In this document: piece after piece, positions 29,193 through 38,546 of the stretch
Layout of the letters: each line of letters begins with the position of its first letter
Numbering within the stretch: position 1 is the first letter of the stretch
NCBI RefSeq assembly: GCF_001518815.1
Contig: NZ_CP013987.1
Span: 1,405,001-1,469,000 of the forward strand
Length of the DNA stretch: 64,000 bases
DNA from: Pseudomonas oryzihabitans
Lineage (GTDB): Bacteria > Pseudomonadota > Gammaproteobacteria > Pseudomonadales > Pseudomonadaceae
Reading direction: 5' to 3'
Notes under the pieces: generated by a model
Told to the model about the DNA's origin: nothing
What the model saw: only the letters and a program-made list of their open reading frames with translations
Database searches by the model: none
Program-made: the position numbers and the translations under genes

Positions 29193-29951
29193 TCAGGCGT
29201 CTGCCGGCCCTCGGCAGAGCAGATAGGTATCCATGATCCAGCCGTGCCGGGCACGGGCGGCGCTGCGGGTCTGGTGGATGGTCTCGGCCACCGCCTGCAG
29301 CGGTCCGGCGATGAGGATCTCGTCCGCCGTGCCCACATAGGCACCCCAGTAGATATGCAGGCCGGGCTCGTCCAGGCGGCGATAGGCTTCGTGGGCGTCG
29401 AGCATCACCACCAGGCTGTCGAGGTGGGCGGGAAAGCGCTCCAGGCGCCGGCCGGGAGTGATCTCCAGCGCCTGGCCGATGCGATTGAGCGGCACCCGAT
29501 GACGGGCGGCCAGGGCCTGGACACTGGAAATCCCGGGGATCACCTCGTAGTCGAAAGCCAGGCCCTCACGCCGGAGGGCGGCGAGGATGCGCAGGGTGCT
29601 GTCGTACAGCGCCGGATCGCCCCACACCAGGAAGGCACCGCAGTCGTCCGGCCCCAGTTCCTCCTCGATCATCCGCGCCATCAGCCTCTGCTTGGCGGCG
29701 TTGAGGTCGTCCACCGCCCGGCGGTAGTCACCCTCGCGGCGGCGTTCGGGGATGGGCGCGCTGACGAAGCGATAGCCCGGCTCGCGGATGTGGCGGGCAC
29801 AGATCGTTTCGCGCAGGTGGATCAGGCTGCCCTTCTCGGCGCCCTTGTCGAACAGGAAGAACACCCGGGCGCGATTCAGCGCCTTGATGGCCTGGAGGGT
29901 GAGGTGGTCGGGATCGCCGGCGCCTATGCCGATGACCAGCAGCGTTTTCAT
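29193..29951 (-). CDS. cobF: precorrin-6A synthase (deacetylating) CobF
   Basis: 252 aa, SAM-dependent tetrapyrrole methylase fold. The N-terminal GIGAGDPDHLTLQA motif is near residue 8, with WGDPALYDST near 110 and the IPGISS loop near 138. CobF methylates C-1 of precorrin-5 and removes acetate in the aerobic cobalamin pathway. No other cob gene is nearby in this window, so it is an orphan locus; cobF is also unlinked in other pseudomonads. Confidence 0.93.
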   Translation of the reverse strand: MKTLLVIGIGAGDPDHLTLQAIKALNRARVFFLFDKGAEKGSLIHLRETICARHIREPGYRFVSAPIPERRREGDYRRAVDDLNAAKQRLMARMIEEELGPDDCGAFLVWGDPALYDSTLRILAALRREGLAFDYEVIPGISSVQALAARHRVPLNRIGQALEITPGRRLERFPAHLDSLVVMLDAHEAYRRLDEPGLHIYWGAYVGTADEILIAGPLQAVAETIHQTRSAARARHGWIMDTYLLCRGPADA

Positions 29952-30252
29952 GGCGTCGTCTCAGCGCAGGTCGGGGGCTCCAGTGTAACCAGGGACGTGG
30001 CCTCGGGAGAGCCGTTCGCCATCGTCGGCCACGTTCTTCGCCAGCACCGGCAGGCCAGTCCAGGCGATGCCGATAGGGCAGTGCAGCAGCCAGTCCAAGG
30101 GGGCTTCAAGGCGAACGCCTGGTAAAGCCCACTCTGGGCCGGCTCACCGCCCTGCGCGACGGCGTGCGCCACGCTGCCGTCTGCCCGGCACCCCGCTACC
30201 TGAAGTGCCCGCCGTTCCAACGCCTGTTGGGTATCCGTCAGCGCCGCTCGGT
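29952..30252. other. 301-bp region between cobF and the uvrA2-type gene, no confident gene
   Basis: Short open frames exist on both strands. One minus-strand frame (about 30130 down to 29958) reads DWLLHCPIGIAWTGLPVLAK but starts after a stop and has no start codon, so it may be a remnant of a lost gene. I do not recognise it. The cobF promoter is expected here. Confidence 0.4.
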
Positions 30253-32868
30253 TCAGGCGTCGAACAAGGGCCGCAAATAGGGCGCCGTGGGGCTGGCGGG
30301 ATCCTCCGCCACTGCGCGCGGCGTGCCGCAGGCGACGATGCGGCCGCCCGCCGTGCCGGCGCCGGGACCGATGTCGATCAGCCAGTCGCTGCCGGCCACC
30401 ACCTGCAGGTTGTGCTCCACCAGCACCACGGTATTGCCTTCGTCGACCAGGCCGTGCAGTTGGCGCATCAGCCGCTCCACGTCGGCCGGGTGCAGGCCGG
30501 TGGTGGGTTCGTCCAGCACATAGAGGGTAGTGCCACGGCTGGTGCGCTGTAGCTCGGTGGCCAGCTTGATGCGCTGGGCCTCGCCACCGGAGAGTTCGGT
30601 GGCCGGTTGACCCAGGCGCAGGTAGCCCAGGCCGATGTCGACCAGCACCCGCAGCGCCCGCGCCACCGGGGCTTCCTCGGCGAAGAAGGCCAGGGCCTCG
30701 TCCACCGTCAGGCCCAGGACCTCGGCGATGGTCTTGCCTTGCCAGCGCACCTCCAGGGTCTCGGGGTTGTAGCGCGCGCCCTGGCAGGTGGGGCAGGCGG
30801 CGTAGACGCTGGGCATGAACAGCAGTTCGACGCTGACGAAGCCCTCGCCTTCGCAGGTCGGGCAGCGGCCCTTGGCGACGTTGAAGGAGAAGCGCCCGGC
30901 ATCGAAGCCGCGTTCCTGGGCCTCGGGGGTGGCGGCGAACAGCTTGCGCACCCCGTCGAACAGGCCGGTGTAGGTCGCGAGGTTGGAGCGTGGCGTGCGG
31001 CCGATGGGCTTCTGGTCCACTGGCACGAGGCGACGGATGCCACCGAGGCCGCCGACCACCTGGCCGGTGGTGGCGGGCAGGGCGTCGCCGTCCAGTTCCG
31101 GCGCTTCGTCCCCGTCCTCGGCGGCGCGCTGGCCCAGTTCGGCGCCTACCAGCTCCAGCAGCGCCTGGCTGACCAGGCTGGACTTGCCCGAACCGGAGAC
31201 GCCGGTCACCGCGGTCAGGCAGCCCAGCGGAAAGGCGGCGTCCAGCCCCTGCAGATTGTTGCGGGTGACCCCGGCCAGGCGCAGCCAGCCCTGGGGCTCG
31301 CGGGGTGGTCGGGTCTCGCGTTGCGGCGCGGCGAACAGGTAGCGCGCCGTCACCGACTCCGCGACCTCGGCCAGACCCGCGGGGGGACCGCTGTAGAGCA
31401 CCCGGCCACCGCCTTCGCCGGCCGCGGGGCCGACATCCACCAGCCAGTCGGCACGCTTCATGGTGGCCAGGTCGTGCTCCACCACGAACAGCGAATTGCC
31501 CTGGGCCTTGAGGCCGTCGAGGGCTTCCAGCAGGGACTCGCCATCGGCCGGATGCAGGCCAGCGGAAGGCTCGTCCAGCACATAGACCACGCCGAACAGC
31601 TGGGACACCAGCTGTGTGGCCAGCCGCAGGCGCTGCAATTCACCGGAGGAAAGAGTAGTGGTGCTGCGCTCCAAGGCTAGATAACCAAGGCCCAGGCGGG
31701 TAAGGGTCTGCAGCCGTTCCAGCAATTCGGTGGCCATGCGCTGGGCGGCCAGGCGTTTCTCCGGCGAGAGATCGGGGGTACGGCGCACGTCCGGGGCACT
31801 GGCGTGATCGCTGCCGCCAGCGGCCTTGCGCCGGGCGCGATCCTGCTTACCGGCCTTGGCGTCCAGCACGCCCCTGTCCTGGGTGTCGTCGAAATTCCCC
31901 GCGGCCACCCGGCGCAGCAGCACGCTCAGGTCATCCAGCGGCAGCCGCGACAACTCGCCGATGTCCAGGCCGGCGAAGGTCACCGAGAGCGCCGCCCGGG
32001 TCAGGCGCTTGCCGTGGCACAGCGGGCAGGTCTGGCCAATCATGAAGCGCGCCGCGCGCTGCTTCATCTTGGCGCTCTGGGAATTGGCGAAGGTGTGCAG
32101 CACATGGCGCCGCGCCCCGGTGTAGGTGCCCTGGTAGCTGGGCTCGGCCTTGCGTTTGAGCGCGGCGCGGGCCTGTTCGGGGGTGAGGCCGGCATAGACC
32201 GGGACGGTGGGCTGCTCCTCGGTGAAAAGGATCCAGTCGCGCTGCTTCTGCGGCAGGTCGCGCCAGGGAATGTCGACGTCATAGCCCAGGGTGACCAGGA
32301 TATCGCGCAGATTCTGCCCGCCCCAGGCGGTGGGCCAGGCGGCGATGGCGCGCTGGCGGATGGTCAGCGAGGGGTCCGGCACCATGGAGGCTTCCGTCAC
32401 CTCGTAGACCCGGCCCAGGCCGTGGCACTCGGGGCAGGCGCCCTGGGGCGTGTTGGGCGAGAAATCCTCGGCATAGAGCATCGGCTGGTCGGCAGGGTAG
32501 CGACCGGCGCGGGAATAGAGCATCCGCACCAGGCTGGAAAGCCCGGTCACGCTGCCCATGGACGAACGACTGTTGGGCTGGCCGCGCTGCTGTTGCAGGG
32601 CCACCGCCGGCGGCAGGCCTTCGATGGCCTCCACCTGGGGCACCCCCACCTGGTCGATCAGCCGTCGGGCATAGGGCGCCACCGATTCGAAGTAGCGGCG
32701 CTGGGCCTCGGCATAGAGGGTGCCGAAGGCCAGCGACGACTTGCCCGAGCCGGATACCCCGGTGAACACCACCAGGGCATCGCGGGGGATATCCACGTCG
32801 ACGTTCTTCAGGTTGTGCTCGCGGGCACCGCGGACGGAGACGAAACCGGGACGGGGGGAGGAGGGCAT
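30253..32868 (-). CDS. UvrA2-type excinuclease ATPase (UvrA paralogue)
   Basis: 871 aa, shorter than UvrA (about 940). Two ABC ATPase cores are present: Walker [10 protein letters not shown] at residues 37-45 and again in the C-half, with ABC signatures and the CPEC, CPLC and CPTC zinc modules. After the first core the chain runs from [20 protein letters not shown] straight to CPECHG, skipping the UvrB-binding insertion of true UvrA, as in UvrA2/DrrC-type proteins linked to drug or lesion tolerance. A charged linker follows near residue 345. Start 32868 is used; the frame is open 16 codons further. Confidence 0.87.
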   Translation of the reverse strand: MPSSPRPGFVSVRGAREHNLKNVDVDIPRDALVVFTGVSGSGKSSLAFGTLYAEAQRRYFESVAPYARRLIDQVGVPQVEAIEGLPPAVALQQQRGQPNSRSSMGSVTGLSSLVRMLYSRAGRYPADQPMLYAEDFSPNTPQGACPECHGLGRVYEVTEASMVPDPSLTIRQRAIAAWPTAWGGQNLRDILVTLGYDVDIPWRDLPQKQRDWILFTEEQPTVPVYAGLTPEQARAALKRKAEPSYQGTYTGARRHVLHTFANSQSAKMKQRAARFMIGQTCPLCHGKRLTRAALSVTFAGLDIGELSRLPLDDLSVLLRRVAAGNFDDTQDRGVLDAKAGKQDRARRKAAGGSDHASAPDVRRTPDLSPEKRLAAQRMATELLERLQTLTRLGLGYLALERSTTTLSSGELQRLRLATQLVSQLFGVVYVLDEPSAGLHPADGESLLEALDGLKAQGNSLFVVEHDLATMKRADWLVDVGPAAGEGGGRVLYSGPPAGLAEVAESVTARYLFAAPQRETRPPREPQGWLRLAGVTRNNLQGLDAAFPLGCLTAVTGVSGSGKSSLVSQALLELVGAELGQRAAEDGDEAPELDGDALPATTGQVVGGLGGIRRLVPVDQKPIGRTPRSNLATYTGLFDGVRKLFAATPEAQERGFDAGRFSFNVAKGRCPTCEGEGFVSVELLFMPSVYAACPTCQGARYNPETLEVRWQGKTIAEVLGLTVDEALAFFAEEAPVARALRVLVDIGLGYLRLGQPATELSGGEAQRIKLATELQRTSRGTTLYVLDEPTTGLHPADVERLMRQLHGLVDEGNTVVLVEHNLQVVAGSDWLIDIGPGAGTAGGRIVACGTPRAVAEDPASPTAPYLRPLFDA

Positions 32869-32999
32869 GACGGGCGGAAACCTTGTCTGAGAGCGTGCAG
32901 ATTCGGACCGCGGCACGGCGCAAAGGATCGCCGGGCGATACCGGACGACGGGACAGAGGTCTCATCGTCCGGTTGCCCAGGCTCAAGGTTGCAGCGGGC

Positions 33000-35396
33000 T
33001 CAGAAGGTGTAGCTGACCGACAGCGTCGCGTTGCGCGGCGCACCGTAGTTGCCGCTGGTGGCGTTGTTGTACAGCGACAGCAGGTATTTGCGGTCGGTGA
33101 GGTTGTTGAGATTGAGCTGGGTGCTCCAGTGTTCGTCGACGTCGTAGCTGCCCAGCAGATCCACCAGCGCATAGGCGTTCTGGTGGATGCGGCTGTTGTT
33201 GTCGTTCTCGATACCGCTCTGCCATCTCAGCCGCGCGCCGACCTTGGCCTGGGGCAAGCCCGGCAGGCGATAGGTCGCCAGGCCACGCAGACTGTGGCTG
33301 GGCACGAATTTGCGCGCCCGCTCGCCGTCCGCGTCGTCGATGCGCACATAGGTGTAGCCGGCCAGCAGGTCCAGGCCGGGCAGCGCCTCGCCGGAGACCT
33401 GCAGCTCCAGGCCATGGCTCCGGTAGTCGGTGGTGTCGTAGAGGGTACGCGAACCCGTGAGCACCGAGGTCGAGGCGACGTTGCGCTGCTCGGTCTTGAA
33501 CACCGCGGCGGTGAGGCTCAGGCGATCGTCGAACAGGCCGCCCTTGATGCCGGCTTCCAGGCTCTTGCCCTCCAGCGGATCGAGCAGCCGACCATCCAGC
33601 CCAAAGCTGTATTGCGGGCTGAAGATCTTGGTCCAGCTGGCATAGAGACTCCACTGCGGACTCAGGTCGTAGACCAGACCGGTGTAGGGGGTGACTTCGC
33701 CATGGACGCGGGTGTAGTAATCGTCGCCATAGCTCAGGCCGCTGGCATCGGCGCTGAGCATCCGCGCGCCCACGATCCAGTGCAGATCGTCGATCAGGTT
33801 GAAGCGGGCACCGGCGAACAGGCTCTTCTGGCGATCGGTGAAGTCCTGGGTATGGCCGATATCGTCGGTGTATTGCAGCGACGGCTCGGGGACGCCGGCC
33901 AGGGAGCCGGAGAGGGTGGTGGGGTAGTAGCCGTCCTCGGCGAGGATCTTTTCGCGTAGCTTCTGGTGGGTCCGGCCGTAGCTGGCGCCCAGGGTGAGTT
34001 CGTGGTCACGGCCGAACAGCTGGAAGGGGCCGGACAGCCTGGCTTCGCCGATCAGTTGGTGCGCCTTGCTGGCGGAGTGGTCGCCGAAGGCGGTGGCATC
34101 ATCGCCACTGACTCCGAAGAGGTAGTACATGTCGGCGTTCTGCCGCTCGGTGACGCCGGTCGCCGTGAGGGTACCCTGCCAGCCGTTGCCGAAGTCGTGG
34201 GTGAATTCGCCGAAGACACGCTGGGTGTCCAGATTCCAGTAGGTCCAGTCCTGGCCGACACTGGCGCTGCGACTGCCGTAGTGGAGGGGATTGCCGTCCA
34301 CATCGGCCAGCGGCAGGTTGCCCCAGGAGCTGCCGTTGGCGTCGCTGTTGTGCTGGGAGAAGCCGAGGGTCAGGGTATCGGCGTCGCTGAGGTCGAAGGC
34401 CACCAGGCCGGCGGCAACGTTCTTTTCATGACCATAGCGATCCAGCCAGGAATTGCCCTTGTCGTGGGCGTAGATGAAGCGCCCGCGCACGTTGCCGGTC
34501 TCGGTCAAGGGCCCGGAGACATCGGCGTCCACCCGGCGGTTGTCCCAGGAACCGACGCTGGCGCCGAGCCTGGCCTGGAAGTCGGCGGTGGGCCGCTTGC
34601 GCACGAAGTTGACCGCCGCGGAGGGATTGCCGGTGCCACTCATCAGGCCATTGGCCCCGTGCAGGACGTCCACCTGCTCGTATTCGGCCAGGTCCTGGTC
34701 GCCCACCAGGGTGGTGCTGACGAAGGGCATGCCCATGCCGTCGTACTGGAAGCTGTTGATGTCGAAGCCGCGCGAGGTGAACTGGGTGCGGTCGGTCTCG
34801 GTTTGCTCGACGGTCACCGACGGGGCGGCACGCAGGGCTTCCTTGATGCTCTGCAGGCGGAAATCCTCGACCTGGTCGCGGGTCAGGGTGGTGATCGCCT
34901 GGGGTGTCTGCCGCTCGGTCAGGCCCAGGCGCGTGGTGCTGGTGCTGACCGGGCGCTGGTAGCCGACATCCGCGCCACCGCCCGTGGCGCTGGCCTGGAT
35001 GGTGGTTTCGGGCATGGCCAGGGCGGCCTCGGCGCTGCCGGCTTCCAAGGCATAGATGCCGGCGCCACGTTCGCTCCAGCGATAGCCGCTGCCACGCAGC
35101 AGGCGCTCGAAACCCTGGTCGAGGGTATAGCGGCCCTGCAGTCCCGGACTGCTGCGCCCGGCCAGCGGCGCCGGATCGAATACCAGCTGGACCCCGGCGG
35201 TGGCAGCGAAACGGGCCAGCACCGCAGTCAGCGGACCGGCGGGAACCCGGTAGTCACGCACCTCCGCGGCGGCCAGGGCCGGCAGCGGCAGCAGGGCCAG
35301 TCCAGTAGCGGCCAGGGGCACGCCCTGCAGGGCGACGGCCAGGATCAGTGGGGTGAAGGCTCGGGTGCCGGGTTGCTGCCGGTGGATCTTTGCCAT
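33000..35396 (-). CDS. TonB-dependent siderophore receptor with N-terminal signalling (STN) domain
   Basis: 798 aa. It has a signal peptide (about residues 1-42, ending ALAA), an STN domain at about 45-115 (YRVPAGPLTAVLARFA), a plug domain from about 150 (TERQTPQAITTLTRDQV; DVLHGANGLMSGTGNPS near 252) and a 22-strand-type barrel ending in the canonical terminal Phe (SVSYTF). The STN domain passes ligand status to an inner-membrane FecR-type protein, whose gene lies 138 bp upstream. The ligand is probably a ferric siderophore, but which one is unknown; ferripyoverdine/ferrichrome-type receptors are the nearest family. Confidence 0.93.
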   Translation of the reverse strand: MAKIHRQQPGTRAFTPLILAVALQGVPLAATGLALLPLPALAAAEVRDYRVPAGPLTAVLARFAATAGVQLVFDPAPLAGRSSPGLQGRYTLDQGFERLLRGSGYRWSERGAGIYALEAGSAEAALAMPETTIQASATGGGADVGYQRPVSTSTTRLGLTERQTPQAITTLTRDQVEDFRLQSIKEALRAAPSVTVEQTETDRTQFTSRGFDINSFQYDGMGMPFVSTTLVGDQDLAEYEQVDVLHGANGLMSGTGNPSAAVNFVRKRPTADFQARLGASVGSWDNRRVDADVSGPLTETGNVRGRFIYAHDKGNSWLDRYGHEKNVAAGLVAFDLSDADTLTLGFSQHNSDANGSSWGNLPLADVDGNPLHYGSRSASVGQDWTYWNLDTQRVFGEFTHDFGNGWQGTLTATGVTERQNADMYYLFGVSGDDATAFGDHSASKAHQLIGEARLSGPFQLFGRDHELTLGASYGRTHQKLREKILAEDGYYPTTLSGSLAGVPEPSLQYTDDIGHTQDFTDRQKSLFAGARFNLIDDLHWIVGARMLSADASGLSYGDDYYTRVHGEVTPYTGLVYDLSPQWSLYASWTKIFSPQYSFGLDGRLLDPLEGKSLEAGIKGGLFDDRLSLTAAVFKTEQRNVASTSVLTGSRTLYDTTDYRSHGLELQVSGEALPGLDLLAGYTYVRIDDADGERARKFVPSHSLRGLATYRLPGLPQAKVGARLRWQSGIENDNNSRIHQNAYALVDLLGSYDVDEHWSTQLNLNNLTDRKYLLSLYNNATSGNYGAPRNATLSVSYTF

Positions 35397-35534
35397 GTCG
35401 TGTTGCCGTCCTCTAGAGCGCGCCAGGCGCGGGCTGCCACCGCTCTCCATGAGGGCGTCTGCAGCTATCCCGGACGAGCGCGGGAAAGTGCTCAGGGGCG
35501 GCGCACTTTATTTTTTCGCATCCGCCGCTGCCGT

Positions 35535-36488
35535 TCAGGGCGCACCCACCGCGACCCAGTAGCGGGTGCGGCGCGTGACGCGGATCGGCAGGGTGCGTTC
35601 CAGCGCCAGCAAGGCCTGGTCCGTGTCATCCAGCGACAGGGCGCCGGATACCCGCAACTCGGCCACCGCCGGGTCGCAGCGCAGCAGCCCAGGGCGATAG
35701 CGACCCAGTTCTGCCAGCACCTCGGCCAGGGGGCGGTCGTGGGCCAGCAGCATGCCACGCGTCCAGAGGCTGGCGTCCTCGTCCACCGGGGCGAGGCGCT
35801 GTACGCCACGGGCGTCGAACCAGGCCTGCTGCCCCGCGGCCAGGCGTATGGCCGCGCCCTGCTGCGGCCGCACTTCCACGCCATGGGCAAAGACCGCCAC
35901 CCGACAGAGGTCCTCCTCCAGGCGCATGCTGAAACGGGTACCCAGGGCTTCGACCTCGCCTTGCGCCAGGCTGACCACGAACGGTCGCCGTGGCACCAGG
36001 GGATCGGTATGGGTGGTCACCAGCACCTCGCCGCGCCGCAGTCGCAGGCACCGCACCTGCGCGTCGAAGCGCACGTCCAGGGCGGAGGCGGTGTTCAGGA
36101 CCAGCTGACTACCATCGGCGAGCACCAGGCTCCGGCGCTCGCCCGTGGCGGTGGCCAGGTCGGCCTCCGGTTCGCCCAGCGGCAGGCTACGCAGGGCCAG
36201 CCAGCCGCCAGGAACCCCCACCAGCAGGGCCGTGAGCAGGCGCAGGGTGCGTCGCCGGCTGAGCGTCCGGTCACCTGCACGCCGCACCACCTGCTGACCG
36301 ATGTCGGTGGGAACGCTGGCGAAGGTGCCCATGACCCGTTCGGCCCGCGCCCAGGCGGCGCGATGGGCCTCGCTCTGCCCACGCCAACGCTCGAAGGCCT
36401 GGCGCTGTGCCTCGTCGGCTTCATCGAATTTGAGGGTGAGCAGCCACTCGGCCGCCTCTTCGAGCAGGCGTGGCGCGGGACGGGTCAT
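35535..36488 (-). CDS. FecR-family anti-sigma / sigma regulator
   Basis: 317 aa. A short cytoplasmic N-terminal domain (WLLTLKFDEADEAQRQAFERW, beginning near 15) is typical of FecR-type proteins, followed by one TM segment at about residues 82-99 and the periplasmic FecR domain (GERRSLVLADGSQLVLN near 116). It relays the receptor STN signal to the ECF sigma factor. Its start overlaps the sigma gene by 4 bp. Confidence 0.93.
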   Translation of the reverse strand: MTRPAPRLLEEAAEWLLTLKFDEADEAQRQAFERWRGQSEAHRAAWARAERVMGTFASVPTDIGQQVVRRAGDRTLSRRRTLRLLTALLVGVPGGWLALRSLPLGEPEADLATATGERRSLVLADGSQLVLNTASALDVRFDAQVRCLRLRRGEVLVTTHTDPLVPRRPFVVSLAQGEVEALGTRFSMRLEEDLCRVAVFAHGVEVRPQQGAAIRLAAGQQAWFDARGVQRLAPVDEDASLWTRGMLLAHDRPLAEVLAELGRYRPGLLRCDPAVAELRVSGALSLDDTDQALLALERTLPIRVTRRTRYWVAVGAP

Positions 36489-37000
36489 GCCTCGCTGGCC
36501 ACCAGGCAGGCGACCAGGGCGCGCTGGATGTGGCGGCGCACCGTGATCACCGCCAGGTCCAGCCGCACCGCGATCTCGGCCAGGGTCAGCCGCTGGAATT
36601 GCGCCAGCAGAAAGGCCTCCCGTACCGGCGCGGGCAGGCCGTCGAGCATGGCATCGATGCGCAGCAGGGCGTCGACGATCAGCCAGTGCGTCTCCGGCGA
36701 GGGCACCTGGGCTTCGGGCAGGTGGGCGATGGCTTCACGGTAGGCGCGCTCCACCTCTTGCCGCCGCCAGAGGTCGATCACCAGTCCCTTGGCCACCTGC
36801 ACCAGATAACGCCGCGAGTCCTCGCGACCTGGGAGGCGCCCGGAGGTCAGGATGCGCAGGTAGGTGTCTTGGGCGATATCCGCCGCATCCGGCGCATTGC
36901 CCAGCCGCCCGCGCAGCCAGCCACTGAGCCAGCCATGATGGTCGCGATAGAGTTGGTCCAGCGCGACGGTCGGCGAGCCGGCAGGCAGGGCAGGGTGCAT
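36485..37000 (-). CDS. FecI-type ECF sigma-70 factor
   Basis: 171 aa with regions 2 (LYRDHHGWLSGWLRGRLGN, DIAQDTYLRIL) and 4 (FLLAQFQRLTLAEIAVRLDLAVITVRRHIQRAL) but no region 3, as in iron-starvation sigma factors. It would direct transcription of the downstream receptor gene when released. It is first of the sigma-regulator-receptor set, downstream of a candidate Fur box. Confidence 0.94.
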   Translation of the reverse strand: MHPALPAGSPTVALDQLYRDHHGWLSGWLRGRLGNAPDAADIAQDTYLRILTSGRLPGREDSRRYLVQVAKGLVIDLWRRQEVERAYREAIAHLPEAQVPSPETHWLIVDALLRIDAMLDGLPAPVREAFLLAQFQRLTLAEIAVRLDLAVITVRRHIQRALVACLVASEA

Positions 37001-37030
37001 GGAAGATCCTTGGCGCGAGCGCCAGCCTCT

Positions 37031-37053
37031 AAATGATAAAGCGTCTCATTTTA
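37031..37053. promoter_or_regulatory. candidate Fur box upstream of the FecI-type sigma gene
   Basis: AATGATAAAGCGTCTCATT is a dyad with AATGA/TCATT arms in an A+T-rich patch, 31 bp before the sigma gene start. It resembles a degenerate Fur box (GATAATGATAATCATTATC), but the match is partial. Iron-repressed FecI genes are the usual arrangement. Confidence 0.5.
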
Positions 37054-37234
37054 TTTAAAGGACAGACATCGCACAATGCGCGATTGCGTGGATCGACGAA
37101 GCGGGTAAGGGGCAAGCGGAAAGCGGTGGTGAGCGTAGCCCCTGGCAGACGGAGCCTGGCGGGCAGGTCCCAGGGGAGGGCATGGCAAGGGCGCGGCCTG
37201 AGGCGGACAGCCTCAGGCCGGCTTCACGACGAGC

Positions 37235-38428
37235 TCAGTCCTGCGCATGCTCCAGCGCATAGGCGCGGCAATGGGCGAGGTAGCCCATCTCGTGGGCGCC
37301 CACCAGCTGCACCACGCTGCTCCATAGCCAGGAGGGGGCATCCAGGGTGCGGGTGCGATTGCGTTGCAGATCGCTCATCCACTCCACGCGCGTGGCCAGG
37401 TCCATCTGCCGGGCGTGGGCGCGACCGACCACGCGAGCGAGATAAGCCGCGGCGCTCATGGCTTCGCGGGCGCTGAGTTCGTCCAGCTCCAGCTTGAGGT
37501 CCTGGGGCAGCAGTTCACGGATGAAGAAGGAGTGATCGAGCATGCGCACCGCCAGCATGCGATTGCCCAGCGCGGGGGAGAGCTGGCGTGCCCCTTCCAC
37601 TACGCGCTTGCCGTTATCGCGTGGCATGGTCGCGTGAGCCACGCGCGGAGCGGCGGCGGCCACCGCCTGCTTGACGTCGATCAGGCAGTAGTCCTGATCG
37701 TCGCCATCGTCCACGCCCAGCAGCACGGCGTAACGGCGCAAGCCCAGGGAGCTGCAGCCCTTGACCCAGTAGGCACTGTCGAGCAGCTCGACGCGGCTGT
37801 CGTGGCTGCGGCCCTTGAGCGAGGTCACCAGGGCATGGATACCCGGGGTCTCGCACAGCTCGGCGATGGCCTGGCGCTCGGCCTTGCTCAGCTGCCAGAA
37901 GTGCTTGCCCAGCGGCAGCTTGGGTCGGGTGTTTTCCATACGCTCGCGGGCCAGGTGCTTCCAGGTGCGTTGCACCGCGCTGCGCATCCCGGCCTTGACC
38001 TGGGCCGGTCGCGGCACCTCGCGCTCGAGGTCGTCTTCGAAGGCGATCTCGTAGCCGCGCATCATTTCTTCGAGCATCCGCGCCGTGGTCACGCCCGGCA
38101 GGTCGGAGCCGCGTGCCGCCGTGGCCAGCGACAGCGCCAGGCGCACCAGGTCATGTGCCGGATTGCCGACCACGGTCTGGTCCAGGTCGCGGATATTGAC
38201 GTCGGTGGCACCATGCAGGTCGCCGGTAGGGCCAAGATTGCCGGCGTGGCAGTCGCCACAGATCCATACCGCCGGCCCGTTGGGCAGGCTGCGGCCGGGT
38301 TGGCTGTGCAGCCACTCATAGAACTGGACCGTGCTGCCGCGGACATAGGCGTGGGCGGAACGGGCCATCTTCAGGTTACGCAGCTGGTTGAGGCGGGGAA
38401 TACGATCAGCGGGACGCGGGGTTTTCAT
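37235..38428 (-). CDS. DUF2252 family protein (kinase-like fold)
   Basis: 397 aa DUF2252 protein. Conserved motifs are KMARSAHAYVRGS near residue 20, the WICGDCHAGNLGP loop near 55 and NIRDLDQTVVGNPAHDLVRLA near 77, which resemble the catalytic HxDxxxxN and DxD loops of aminoglycoside-phosphotransferase-like kinases. No substrate is established, and no signal peptide is seen. It appears monocistronic, upstream (minus strand) of the chemoreceptor. Confidence 0.85.
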   Translation of the reverse strand: MKTPRPADRIPRLNQLRNLKMARSAHAYVRGSTVQFYEWLHSQPGRSLPNGPAVWICGDCHAGNLGPTGDLHGATDVNIRDLDQTVVGNPAHDLVRLALSLATAARGSDLPGVTTARMLEEMMRGYEIAFEDDLEREVPRPAQVKAGMRSAVQRTWKHLARERMENTRPKLPLGKHFWQLSKAERQAIAELCETPGIHALVTSLKGRSHDSRVELLDSAYWVKGCSSLGLRRYAVLLGVDDGDDQDYCLIDVKQAVAAAAPRVAHATMPRDNGKRVVEGARQLSPALGNRMLAVRMLDHSFFIRELLPQDLKLELDELSAREAMSAAAYLARVVGRAHARQMDLATRVEWMSDLQRNRTRTLDAPSWLWSSVVQLVGAHEMGYLAHCRAYALEHAQD

Positions 38429-38546
38429 GCAGGGCGCAGGCCTCGAGGGATACGCCTGTGTGACCGCTTCGCTCGGTGAATGTTGCGGGGTATTTCACGG
38501 CCTGACCCCGGCAGCTGGCCGGGGTCGTGATCCGCCGGGTGAAGGG

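Noticed and set aside
33966-36743. 925-aa open frame on the plus strand
   Set aside because: It covers the TonB receptor, FecR and sigma genes in antisense, has no recognised domain and is rich in Gly/Ala/Gln as a GC shadow.
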